Assembly: GCA_049516635.1 (NCBI GenBank)
Contig: JBEKSX010000002.1
Span: 1 to 64,000 of the forward strand
Reading direction: 5' to 3'
From: JBEKSX01 sp049516635
Lineage (GTDB): Bacteria; Bacteroidota; Ignavibacteria; Tepidaquicellales; OLB5
DNA length: 64,000 nt
The notes beneath the pieces are model-generated. The model was not told the DNA's origin and ran no database searches. It worked only from the letters and a program-made list of their open reading frames with translations. Shown here piece by piece: positions 25,144-33,421 of the stretch; the first letter of the stretch is position 1, and each line of letters begins with the position of its first letter. Both the position numbers and the translations under genes were made by a program.

Positions 25144-25884
25144 ATGTCTAAATCAAAAATTGAGTGGACTGAAGTTACGTGGAACCCTGCTACGGGATGC
25201 AATAAGGTATCACCCGGCTGTAAATACTGCTATGCCGAGGTTTTCGCTAAGAGACTGCAGGGAATGGGAGTCAATAAATATGAGAACGGCTTTGAGTTAA
25301 CTTTACAGCCCGATGTCCTGAATTTACCAAAAAGATGGCGGGGGAATAAAACTGTATTTGTTAACAGCATGAGCGATCTTTTTCACGAAAACATACCTTT
25401 CGAGTATATCAAAAAAGTATTCAATGTAATGCATGAGTGCCCGCAGCACACATTTCAGGTTCTTACCAAAAGATCAGAAAGATTGTCCAAAATGGCAAAT
25501 AAACTGACCTGGACACCCAATATCTGGATGGGTGTTTCGGTCGAGAACGAAGACTACACATTTAGAATTGACCAATTAAGGAAGATACCTTCTAAAATTA
25601 AATTCTTATCATTAGAACCGCTCCTGGGTCCTTTACCTGATTTGAATCTAAAAAACATCGACTGGGTAATAGTCGGAGGCGAGTCAGGCAAAAAAGCCAG
25701 ACCCATGCGAAGTGAATGGGTGCTGGATATTCAAAAGCAGTGTGGAGCAAAGAAGGTACTTTTCTTCTTTAAACAATGGGGCGGAATGAACAAAAAACTT
25801 ACCGGACGTGAATTAAATGGCAGAACCTATGATGATATGCCCAGAAGAGCAAAAAACGATATGGAACTGTTTCAGAATATATAA
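25144..25884 (+). CDS. DUF5131 (phage Gp37/Gp68) three-Cys-motif protein
   Basis: This 246-residue protein starts KIEWTEVTWNPATGCNKVSP and has three Cys at 19, 26 and 29 (C-x6-C-x2-C), the three-Cys motif of the Gp37/Gp68 family. This resembles a radical SAM cluster site but with altered spacing. Other family blocks are FVNSMSDLFHE, FQVLTKRSERL, WMGVSVENE and FLSLEPLLGP, then IVGGESGKKARP and FFFKQWGG. It is probably an Fe-S enzyme acting with TcmP. Base composition is closer to the core genes than its A/T-rich partner, which suggests different histories. It is last in the island before a repeat cluster. Confidence 0.9.
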   Translation: MSKSKIEWTEVTWNPATGCNKVSPGCKYCYAEVFAKRLQGMGVNKYENGFELTLQPDVLNLPKRWRGNKTVFVNSMSDLFHENIPFEYIKKVFNVMHECPQHTFQVLTKRSERLSKMANKLTWTPNIWMGVSVENEDYTFRIDQLRKIPSKIKFLSLEPLLGPLPDLNLKNIDWVIVGGESGKKARPMRSEWVLDIQKQCGAKKVLFFFKQWGGMNKKLTGRELNGRTYDDMPRRAKNDMELFQNI

Positions 25885-25965
25885 GCATTTACTAAGCTTA
25901 ATCTGCTAAAGTCTGTGTAATCTGTGTTCTGTTCCCCTCACCTTCCTAGCTCCCATGCCTTCCCG

Positions 25966-25977
25966 CTGTAGCTACAG
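25966..25977. repeat. Short perfect palindrome CTGTAGCTACAG
   Basis: A 12-base perfect palindrome in the gene-free region. CTGTAGCTAC occurs again at 26336-26345, inside the second copy of the structured repeat. Confidence 0.45.
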
Positions 25978-26169
25978 CTTATGCGGGCGGTTCAGCCCCG
26001 CTAACCTTTTCACGGTAATTTTCACATAACCTCAAAAACAGCAGTATTTTTCAGTGTAAAAATTCGTCCCCCTCTTGACAAACGGGAAAAAGTTATTTAG
26101 ATTTATGATAAGCTGATTAATTCAGAAAATAAAAGTGCGTTCTTTGACATAATTCAACTATTCTCCTCT

Positions 26170-26256
26170 TGTCATTCCTGCCCATCTAAGACGGGTAGAC
26201 TCCGGCAGGAATCCACTTTTCTATTCTAATGGATTCCCGCTTTCGCGGGAATGACA
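26170..26256. repeat. REP/MITE-like element with TGTCATTCC termini
   Basis: Terminal arms TGTCATTCC and GGAATGACA bound an 87-base element. Inside are two smaller hairpins, GCCCATCTAAGACGGG and CCCGC-TTT-GCGGG. The right half resembles 3884-3931. Confidence 0.7.
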
Positions 26257-26309
26257 CATTGGCGTGGTAACTATCAACCCAAAAACTGTATTTTAAGTAA
26301 TCAAATCAT

Positions 26310-26486
26310 CAAAAAATTTTCCCTCCTGTAGCTACATTATAAGTAAATAAGTTACGGTCAGTTAACTGTTTTAAATTAGGAAAAGGATTTTGCATTTTTG
26401 ATTACTTAAACATTAAATCGATTACTTAAGTAATAGGGGTGTACCCCCAAAATAACACATGCTTTACTAACGAAATGCAGGTAACG
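26310..26486. repeat. Dispersed structured repeat, copy 2
   Basis: It aligns with gaps to 3562-3727. The central hairpins are ATTACTT/AAGTAAT (26421-26434) and GGGGTGTACCCC (26436-26447). In copy 1 the first hairpin has a different stem sequence in the same place, implying paired changes. The end TTACTAACGAAATGCAGGTAACG matches the end of copy 1 closely. Confidence 0.65.
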
Positions 26487-26511
26487 TGGAAAAAAGTGGG
26501 TTAGAAGCCAC

Positions 26512-26589
26512 TGTCATTCTGAGGGAACGAAGTGACCGAAGAATCTCAATTAGAGATCCTTCCCCCGAGTTCTCGGGGTCAGGATGACA
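26512..26589. repeat. REP-like element TGTCATTCTGA ... TCAGGATGACA
   Basis: Terminal inverted arms of 11 bases with one mismatch (TGTCATTCTGA/TCAGGATGACA) bound a 78-base element. It contains GAACGAAGTGACCGAAGAATCTC, a sequence very common in Bacteroidota-type genomes, and an inner CCCCGAG-TT-CTCGGGG palindrome like the one inserted in the tRNA-like copy at 8024-8040. Confidence 0.7.
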
Positions 26590-26598
26590 AATAAAAAA

Positions 26599-26620
26599 AG
26601 GGTGTTATAAATAACACCCT
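26599..26620 (-). terminator. Rho-independent terminator for nrdJ
   Basis: Stem AGGGTGTTA/TAACACCCT with a four-base loop. On the minus strand it is followed by a T run (the A run 26593-26599). It is 59 bases beyond the nrdJ stop. Confidence 0.8.
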
Positions 26621-26678
26621 CACTCTAAAGACTCAATACACTCGATACACTCGATACACTCAACGCACTAGATTTATT

Positions 26679-29600
26679 CTAGCTGCATCCGCTTGTCTCG
26701 CCGCACGTAGTGCACTTGAGACATGTACCGTTGCGTACCATCGTGAAGCTTCCGCAGGAAGAACAAACATCGCCGGAATAACCTTTGAGCTTCGCTTCTT
26801 TTATCATCTCAATCTTATCCGATTGCGTCTTCACCTGCGGTGTCTGCGGGTAACCCGGCGGTATCATTCTCAGCGGGTCGGGATCCGCCGGAACCTTCCG
26901 CGGGTCTTCTTCGATAATACGTTCGCTGTATATCTCCTCCTCATCGAAGTCCGCTTCCTTGTCGAGCTTGGAGATAGAATCGATGGGACTGGTATGCAGT
27001 TCGCTCTCCGATGCTATCTGTGCGAGGTCGGTCCTGCCGAGATATGTAACAGCGAGCTCACGGAAAATATAATCTATTATCGATGTTGTCATCTTGATGT
27101 TCGGATTCCCGATGACGATACCGTTCGGCTCGAAACGTGTGAACACAAAAGCATCCACAAATTCCTCGAGCGGAACACCATGCTGGAGACCCAGCGAGAT
27201 TGCGATCGCAAAACAGTTCATTAAGCTTCTGAATGCAGCGCCCTCGCGGTGCATATCGATGAATATTTCGCCTATTTGTCCGTTCTCATATTCGCCAGTG
27301 CGGAGGTAAACGGAATGGTTGCCTATCTTTGCTTTCTGAGTGTAGCCTCTCCGTCTGAACGGGAGTTTCCTCCGCTTTGCGATATACCGGTGGATTATCC
27401 TCTCGGCTATCCTGATGATATCGTTCGACTTGGAGAGCGGTTCGCTGTAATCGGAATCATCATTGCCGCCGTTCTCGCTCACGCTGTTAAGAGGCTGTGA
27501 AAGCTTTGAACCGTCACGGTAAAGCGCGTTCGCTTTCAGTCCCAGCGACCATGAGAGCATGTAGGCACGCTTCATATCCTCAATTGATGCTTCGTTGGGA
27601 AGATTAATGGTCTTTGATATCGCGCCGGAGATGAACGGCTGCGCCGCCGCCATCAGTTTGATGTGCGCTTCTGCAGAGATGTATCTGGTCCCGGTTCTGC
27701 CGCATTTATTTGCACAGTCGAATATCGGGTAATGAAGCTCTTTAAGATGAGGTGCGCCTTCTATCGTCATTGTTCCGCAGATGTAATCGTTTGCTTCTTC
27801 TATCTGCTCTTTTGAAAATCCGATCGCCCTGAGCATGTTGAAATTGAAATCATCCAGCTGTTCCTCTTTGAAGCCGAGAACGTTATGGCAGAAATCCGAG
27901 CCCAGTGTCCACTTATTGAACGTGAAGTTTATATCGAAGACCGATGGGAGACTTTTCTCCACCAGGCTGATGACATCTTTCGTAAATCCTTTTTCGGCTA
28001 AGCTCTGTACGTTGATATGGGGACAGTTAGCAAGCGTACCGTGACCCTTTGTGTACTTGATAATATCATTTATCTCCATTTCGGTATAGCCGAGCTTCTC
28101 AAGTGCGGGCGGAACAGATTCGTTGATTATCTTAAAGTATCCGCCGCCTGCAAGTTTTTTGAACTTCACGAGAGCGAAATCGGGTTCCACACCGGTCGTA
28201 TCGCAGTCCATCACGAGACCGATGGTGCCCGTAGGTGCTATCACGGTGACCTGTGCGTTCCTGTAACCGTATTTTTCACCTAGCTGAAGAGCACGGTCGG
28301 CATCCTGTCTTGCGGCATTGAGAAGATCATCAGGGCAGAACTTTTTGTTTATGCCCATGGGCATTATGGAAAGTCCCTCATATTCTTCGGAAGGCGAATT
28401 ATAAGCGGCACGCCTGTGATTTCTTATGACGCGCAGCATACTGGATTCGTTCTCTTTGTACCTGGGGAAAGGACCAAGCTCCATTGCCATTTCCGCTGAC
28501 GTTGCGTAAGCCCTCATGTGCATCATTGCTGTGAGAGCACCGGTGATTGCAAGCGCTTCATTTGAATCATAGGGAATGCCTTGGAGCATAAGCAGAGCGC
28601 CGAGATTTGCGTAACCGAGACCGAGTGTCCTGTAATCATAAGAGAGCTTTGCTATCTTCCTGCTGGGGAACTGCGCCATGAGCACACTTATCTCCAGCAC
28701 GATCGTCCACAGCCTTACGGCATGGCGGTACTTCTCCGTCTCGAAAACGTTTTTATCGAGGTCATAAAACTTTACCAGGTTGACGGATGCAAGGTTGCAG
28801 GCGGTATCATCCAGGAACATATATTCGGAGCACGGGTTAGATGCTTTTATCTCCCCGCCCTTCGGGCAGGTGTGCCACTCATTAATAGTGGTATGGAACT
28901 GCATGCCGGGGTCGGCACAGGACCAGGCGGAATATGCTATCTGGTCCCATAATTCGCGTGCTTTTAAGGTTTTGCTGGCAACCGGTTTGCGTCCTTCGAG
29001 CTTTGATTTGACAAGCTCCGTACGCCAGTAGAGGTTCCAGTCGCCGCCTGATGCGACCGCATTCATGAAATCGTTTGTTGCGCGGACACTGTTGTTGGAG
29101 TTTTGCCCGGATACCGTCACGTATGATTCTGAGTTCCAGTCCGTATCATAGACGGGAACATAAATTTCTTTAACGCCAAGCCTCGCGAGATGGATGACGC
29201 GCTCGATATAATTTTCGGGGATCATGCAACGGTGTGCATCGGCTATCGCTTTAGCAAGCTGTTTATTGCTCTTCCTGTCGAAAGGATCGTTCTCGGGATG
29301 AGAAGGTTCGCATGCGCGGATGATGTTATTGAGATGTATGTTTAGCATGCGTGAGCCTGCAACGAGGTCAGCTACTTTCTGCTCCTCGATAACTTTCCAG
29401 TTAATGTATTCTTCTATATCAGGGTGGTCGAGATCGAGCGTAACCATTTTTGCAGCTCTTCGTGTAGTGCCTCCGGATTTAATTGCACCGGCACTCCGAT
29501 CACCGATCTTGAGAAACGACATTAATCCCGATGATTTTCCCCCGCCGCTGAGCGGTTCGTTTGTTCCGCGCAGGTTAGAAAAGTTCGTACCCGTACCAGA

Positions 29601-30284
29601 ACCGTACTTAAATAAACGCGCTTCTCTAACCCAGAGGTCCATGATGCCGCCTTCGTTGACGAGATCATCTGTAATTGACTGGATGAAACATGCATGAGGC
29701 TGAGGATGTGTGTACGCATCTTCCGATGCACGTACTTCACCGGTTTGGGGATCAGAGTAATAATGGCCCTGCGGCGGTCCGGTTATTCCGTACGCCCAAT
29801 TGAGACCTGTATTAAACCATTGAGGTGAGTTAGGCGCAGCCGTCTGCATGGCAAGCATGTAGCAAAGCTCGTTATAAAAATTTCTTGCATCTGCTTCATT
29901 GTCAAAATACTGGTTCTTCCATCCCCAGTATGTCCAGCATCCTGCAAGACGATGGAAGACCTGTCTCGAGTCGGTCTCGGAAGTATATCTTTCTTCCGGC
30001 GAGACCTCGTTCATTTTTTCTCTATCCTCTTCCGAGCGGCTCAGCCAGTCAGGAACATTTTCTTCTTTAATTTTCTTAAGAAATTTAGGAACTCCGGCTT
30101 TGCGGAAATATTTTTGCGATATGATATCGGTAGCAACCTGTGACCATTGTCTCGGAACAATAATATCGATCATCTCAAATACGATCGAACCGTCGGGGTT
30201 TCTGATTACTGAAGTGCGTTTTACGAATTCTATGTTCCCAAAAGGATCTTTTCCTTCTTCAACTAAAAAACTTTTGATCTTCAT
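26679..30284 (-). CDS. nrdJ: Vitamin B12-dependent (class II) ribonucleoside-diphosphate reductase
   Basis: This 1201-residue adenosylcobalamin-dependent enzyme makes deoxynucleotides. The catalytic domain has SSGLMSFLKIGDRSAG, GGTTRRAAKMV, KASNPCSEYMFLDDTACNL (active-site Cys and Glu) and VIAPTGTIGLVMDCDTTG. A C-terminal domain with GEIFIDMHREG and FAIAISLGLQHGVPLEEFVDAF is the usual NrdJ extension. The tail has two Cys pairs, CSSCGSF and CLKCTTCGE, which reduce the active site. The length is normal for bacterial NrdJ. It is monocistronic with a clear terminator downstream. No riboswitch was recognised upstream, though a cobalamin element could lie unnoticed. Confidence 0.97.
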   Translation of the reverse strand: MKIKSFLVEEGKDPFGNIEFVKRTSVIRNPDGSIVFEMIDIIVPRQWSQVATDIISQKYFRKAGVPKFLKKIKEENVPDWLSRSEEDREKMNEVSPEERYTSETDSRQVFHRLAGCWTYWGWKNQYFDNEADARNFYNELCYMLAMQTAAPNSPQWFNTGLNWAYGITGPPQGHYYSDPQTGEVRASEDAYTHPQPHACFIQSITDDLVNEGGIMDLWVREARLFKYGSGTGTNFSNLRGTNEPLSGGGKSSGLMSFLKIGDRSAGAIKSGGTTRRAAKMVTLDLDHPDIEEYINWKVIEEQKVADLVAGSRMLNIHLNNIIRACEPSHPENDPFDRKSNKQLAKAIADAHRCMIPENYIERVIHLARLGVKEIYVPVYDTDWNSESYVTVSGQNSNNSVRATNDFMNAVASGGDWNLYWRTELVKSKLEGRKPVASKTLKARELWDQIAYSAWSCADPGMQFHTTINEWHTCPKGGEIKASNPCSEYMFLDDTACNLASVNLVKFYDLDKNVFETEKYRHAVRLWTIVLEISVLMAQFPSRKIAKLSYDYRTLGLGYANLGALLMLQGIPYDSNEALAITGALTAMMHMRAYATSAEMAMELGPFPRYKENESSMLRVIRNHRRAAYNSPSEEYEGLSIMPMGINKKFCPDDLLNAARQDADRALQLGEKYGYRNAQVTVIAPTGTIGLVMDCDTTGVEPDFALVKFKKLAGGGYFKIINESVPPALEKLGYTEMEINDIIKYTKGHGTLANCPHINVQSLAEKGFTKDVISLVEKSLPSVFDINFTFNKWTLGSDFCHNVLGFKEEQLDDFNFNMLRAIGFSKEQIEEANDYICGTMTIEGAPHLKELHYPIFDCANKCGRTGTRYISAEAHIKLMAAAQPFISGAISKTINLPNEASIEDMKRAYMLSWSLGLKANALYRDGSKLSQPLNSVSENGGNDDSDYSEPLSKSNDIIRIAERIIHRYIAKRRKLPFRRRGYTQKAKIGNHSVYLRTGEYENGQIGEIFIDMHREGAAFRSLMNCFAIAISLGLQHGVPLEEFVDAFVFTRFEPNGIVIGNPNIKMTTSIIDYIFRELAVTYLGRTDLAQIASESELHTSPIDSISKLDKEADFDEEEIYSERIIEEDPRKVPADPDPLRMIPPGYPQTPQVKTQSDKIEMIKEAKLKGYSGDVCSSCGSFTMVRNGTCLKCTTCGETSGCS

Positions 30285-30533
30285 CTCATAAAAACATTAT
30301 AATGATTAGAAACTCATCAATTTAATATTAAAACTTAGTTAAAAAGTTTCACGAAGAAACTTTTTCTCCCGAACTTAATGATAAATAGAAACTTTCGATG
30401 TGCGGGATTTTTATCAAGGATGTAAGGAAATTTTAATTCTATACCTGCTGGATTCAAAATTAACACAATACTTTTTGAAATGCAAATGGTGTTTTACATC
30501 AAATCAGGTCATTCTCAGCTACAACATAAAAAT
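30285..30533. other. Upstream region of nrdJ, no further gene
   Basis: A/T-rich intergenic DNA holding the nrdJ promoter, with no clear ORF. A short AACTTTTTAACTAAGTTTT stretch shows an imperfect AACTT/AAGTT inverted repeat on the minus strand. I could not identify a cobalamin riboswitch or an NrdR box with confidence. Confidence 0.4.
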
Positions 30534-30560
30534 ATCCCGAAATTGAGAGAATTTCGGGAT
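30534..30560 (-). terminator. Rho-independent terminator for kamA
   Basis: Stem ATCCCGAAATT/AATTTCGGGAT with a five-base loop. On the minus strand it runs into a T-rich stretch (30525-30533). It is 57 bases beyond the kamA stop. Confidence 0.8.
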
Positions 30561-30616
30561 AAAATTTATTTATCTAAAAAATATTTTAGATAAAAATCAT
30601 AAATTTATTTATGCAT

Positions 30617-31753
30617 TTACTCTTCCATGAGAACCGGGAGCTGTATCTTTTTCTGTTTCTTCTTCATCGGTCTCGATTCGATGCTCTTTCCGTTCTTGAG
30701 CACCGGATGATCTTCCTGTACATCGGGATACTCGAACACTTCATTCCGGAAATTACGCAGAACGATCTTCTCTTTGGTCCTCGCAAGAACATATTCAGGA
30801 AGAAGAGGGATCTTTCCTCCGCCGCCGGGTGCATCTATTACGAAATACGGAATTGCGAGACCCGATATGTGCCCTCTGAGCTTATCCATAATTTCCAACC
30901 CTACATCTATCGGAGTTCTGAAATGATTCGCTCCCTTTGTAAGATCGGCCTGATAAATATAATACGGTCTCACTCTCATCATGAGGAGTTTCTTCATAAG
31001 CTCTTTCATAATTTCGGGGTCGTCGTTAACACCTTTAAGAAGCACTGTCTGGCATCCCACGGGACATCCTGCATCAACAAGCATCTCACATGCTTTTCTG
31101 CTCTCTTCGGTGATCTCCCACGGGTGATTGAAATGCGTGTTCACGAATATCGGGTGGTATTTCCTCAGCATTTCGCAAAGCTGGGGCGTGATCCTCTGGG
31201 GCAGTACGCAGGGCATCTTTGTGCCGAGCCTGATGATTTGTATATGGGGAATTGTTCTTAACCTCTTCAAAATTTTTTCGAGCATGGCATCTGTCAGCAT
31301 CAGGGGGTCGCCGCCGGATAGTATAACGTCGTTCACTTCGGTGTGCTCTTCAAGATACCTGAAAGCACTCTCAAGCTGTTTTAGGTTGATCTTGCTGGAG
31401 TCGCCTACCTTCCTCTTCCGCGTACAGAACCTGCAGTACAAACCGCACTGGCTGGTTGTAAGAAACAGCACGCGGTCCGGGTAGCGATGAGTGATGTTCG
31501 GGACAGGGCTCATGTCATCTTCATGAAGCGGGTCTTCGAGTGCATCCCAATCTTCAAGCTCCTTTTCATCGGGAACGCACTGACGCCATATCGGATCGCC
31601 CGGCTGGCGTATGAGACTGAGATAGTAAGGATTTATCCTCGCCTGGAAGAAATCTTCCAATCGTTCGGCTACTTCCCTTTTAATGCCGAACTTATCAACC
31701 AAATGGTCAACGGAACTTACGCTTTCTCTTAACAGCTGCTGCCAAAGTTCCAT
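30617..31753 (-). CDS. kamA: Lysine 2,3-aminomutase
   Basis: This 378-residue radical SAM, PLP-dependent enzyme interconverts L-lysine and L-beta-lysine. It has the 4Fe-4S motif CGLYCRFCTRKR (C-x3-C-x2-C), the SAM-side ILSGGDPLML, and GHISGLAIPYFVIDAPGGGGK, where the Lys holds PLP. The two Asp that recognise the substrate amine, in YQADLTKG and VIDAPG, are present, which favours a free-lysine mutase over the EF-P modifier EpmB. It is slightly shorter than clostridial KamA. It is last in a leftward run with a GNAT and two ATP-grasp genes, suggesting beta-lysine is made for acetylation or ligation. Confidence 0.92.
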   Translation of the reverse strand: MELWQQLLRESVSSVDHLVDKFGIKREVAERLEDFFQARINPYYLSLIRQPGDPIWRQCVPDEKELEDWDALEDPLHEDDMSPVPNITHRYPDRVLFLTTSQCGLYCRFCTRKRKVGDSSKINLKQLESAFRYLEEHTEVNDVILSGGDPLMLTDAMLEKILKRLRTIPHIQIIRLGTKMPCVLPQRITPQLCEMLRKYHPIFVNTHFNHPWEITEESRKACEMLVDAGCPVGCQTVLLKGVNDDPEIMKELMKKLLMMRVRPYYIYQADLTKGANHFRTPIDVGLEIMDKLRGHISGLAIPYFVIDAPGGGGKIPLLPEYVLARTKEKIVLRNFRNEVFEYPDVQEDHPVLKNGKSIESRPMKKKQKKIQLPVLMEE

Positions 31754-31814
31754 AAAGTTTTATAACTCCTATATTGTTAAAAAATACCCCTGTAAGACGG
31801 GATTAATTAAAAAC

Positions 31815-32291
31815 TTATATATATTTGTGGTAGATGTAAAGATCATCTCCCTTCCTGTAAAATCCCTTTATAATAGTTTGAACTTTATAGCCGTTCTTTT
31901 CATAGAACTTTCTTTCGCCCGAATAATTTTCCAGGCCGCTCGTTTCTATCAGCACCAATCCTGCTTTGTTCTTTTTCAGATCATCCTCCATGAACTCAAT
32001 CAATTTGCTTCCTATCCCCTTTCCATGAACTGCAGGATCAACCGCAATCCAGTAGAGATCATATGTGCTATCGGTCATCGGCCTTTTCCCGTAACAGATA
32101 TATCCTGCAGCCTTACCGTCATCACCGTTCATATAAGAATAAATTGTATAGTCATCCTGTTTCTCATCGTCCAGATAAATATCAATCAGCTCAAGCGCAA
32201 TGTTAATCTCTTCATCATTAAAGTTCTTCGTATCGATCAACAACTGCTTAATTAAATCCCTATCTTCCTTAATAAGTTTCCTTATCATCAA
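31815..32291 (-). CDS. GNAT family N-acetyltransferase
   Basis: This 158-residue single-domain GNAT has DDGKAAGYICYGKRP, then IAVDPAVHGKGIGSKLIEFME with the acetyl-CoA pyrophosphate loop, and GERKFYEKNGYKV near the C-terminus. It would acetylate an amine. It lies between kamA (61 bases downstream) and an ATP-grasp gene (37 bases upstream), so the amine may be beta-lysine or a ligase product. The known beta-lysine acetyltransferase AblB is longer, so the match is by context only. Confidence 0.88.
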   Translation of the reverse strand: MMIRKLIKEDRDLIKQLLIDTKNFNDEEINIALELIDIYLDDEKQDDYTIYSYMNGDDGKAAGYICYGKRPMTDSTYDLYWIAVDPAVHGKGIGSKLIEFMEDDLKKNKAGLVLIETSGLENYSGERKFYEKNGYKVQTIIKGFYRKGDDLYIYHKYI

Positions 32292-32328
32292 TATTTATCG
32301 TTGAACAAATTTTTTATTTCAAACAATA

Positions 32329-33420
32329 TCAGACATACTCAGCAACTTTTTCAACATGCCATCTATTCAAAGCATACCTGATGATCTGCTGAATAAGATA
32401 CTCATAATCCCATCCATGAGCTTTAGCGCTTCTGGTGAATCCCGTATCTTCCGGCACATCGGAAGCTATATCGGGATTCGGATTCAGCTCGAGAACGTAA
32501 GGTACACCATCCTTATATCTCATATCAATGCGTGCATAATCGCATGCACCGAGCAGACGGTAAACTTTCTTAGCCGTCTCCTGAATTACTTTCACTTCTC
32601 TCGCTGTTAAATTTTTTGCAGGGCATATTGCTTTGGTCTTTGCGAACTCAACTGTTTTATACATCCATTTCGAATTATAGCTTATTATCTTCGGTAATTC
32701 TTCCGGAAGCAATGAAAAATCAATTTCAGATATCGGGAAAGCTATCAAATTATCACCGTTACCCACAACCGAAACGTTTATCTCTCTTCCGTCGATAAAC
32801 TCTTCAACAAGTGCCGGCTGCTTATGTTCGTCAAGAACATATTCGATCCTCTTCTTCAGGTCTGCCCTGTTCGTTACGATCGATTCATTTGTAATACCGA
32901 TGCTTGCATCTTCTCTCGAAGGTTTCACGATCATCGGAAATTTATTTCCGTTGATATGTAAAGTATCCGTACCGGTTGCAACGAAATGTTTCGCAGTCGG
33001 GACACCGTTCTGTTCAAGAATTTGTTTTACGAGCGGCTTGTTCAATGCAAGACCGAGAGTAAATGCCCGCGAACCCGTGTAAGGAATTTTCATCAGCTCA
33101 TAAAGTGATGCAATGTTCATCTCCTGCGTTGGGTCTCCGTCAACGCTTTCGCAAAGGTTGAAAATGACATCGGGCCGGTTCTCATTTAACTCATCAATAA
33201 GTTTATTAATATCAAGAGCGAAAGGAACAATCTTGATATTATGCTTCAAAAGCTGCAGTGCCCGCTCAATGGATCTCATTTCATCCAGCACACCGTACTC
33301 GCTCATATCAATTGCATGCGGTAGCTCATCAATATTCACTTTGGTCCTGTCATAAATAGGTTCAGCGGCATATTGAGTCGGATCGTTGAAAATAATTGAT
33401 ATGTTAAGTTTTTTACTCAT
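32329..33420 (-). CDS. ATP-grasp ligase, D-Ala-D-Ala ligase-like (second copy)
   Basis: This 363-residue protein is an ATP-grasp enzyme related to D-alanine-D-alanine ligase. It has RPDVIFNLCES, IPYTGSRAFTLGLALNKPLVK, FPMIVKPSREDASIGI (ATP-binding Lys), VEEFIDGREINVSVVGNG and YARIDMRYKDGVPYVLELNPNPDIA (Mg ligands Asp, Glu, Asn). It joins a carboxylate to an amine via an acyl phosphate. The substrate is unlikely to be D-Ala, because it lies with a homologue, a GNAT and kamA. Its start is one base after the stop of the upstream homologue. Confidence 0.88.
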   Translation of the reverse strand: MSKKLNISIIFNDPTQYAAEPIYDRTKVNIDELPHAIDMSEYGVLDEMRSIERALQLLKHNIKIVPFALDINKLIDELNENRPDVIFNLCESVDGDPTQEMNIASLYELMKIPYTGSRAFTLGLALNKPLVKQILEQNGVPTAKHFVATGTDTLHINGNKFPMIVKPSREDASIGITNESIVTNRADLKKRIEYVLDEHKQPALVEEFIDGREINVSVVGNGDNLIAFPISEIDFSLLPEELPKIISYNSKWMYKTVEFAKTKAICPAKNLTAREVKVIQETAKKVYRLLGACDYARIDMRYKDGVPYVLELNPNPDIASDVPEDTGFTRSAKAHGWDYEYLIQQIIRYALNRWHVEKVAEYV

Positions 33421-33421
33421 C

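Larger units (their letters stand above)
25885..26598. other. Gene-free region packed with small inverted repeats
   Basis: No gene is supported across more than 700 bases. The region holds a CTGTAGCTACAG palindrome, a GTCATTCC-type element, the second copy of the ~177-base structured repeat and a TGTCATTCTGA/TCAGGATGACA element, each listed separately. Such clusters are typical of junctions between core and accessory DNA. Confidence 0.65.

Noticed and set aside
30285..30533. Cobalamin riboswitch upstream of nrdJ
   Set aside because: I looked for the conserved B12-box-like core and did not find a convincing match in this A/T-rich stretch.
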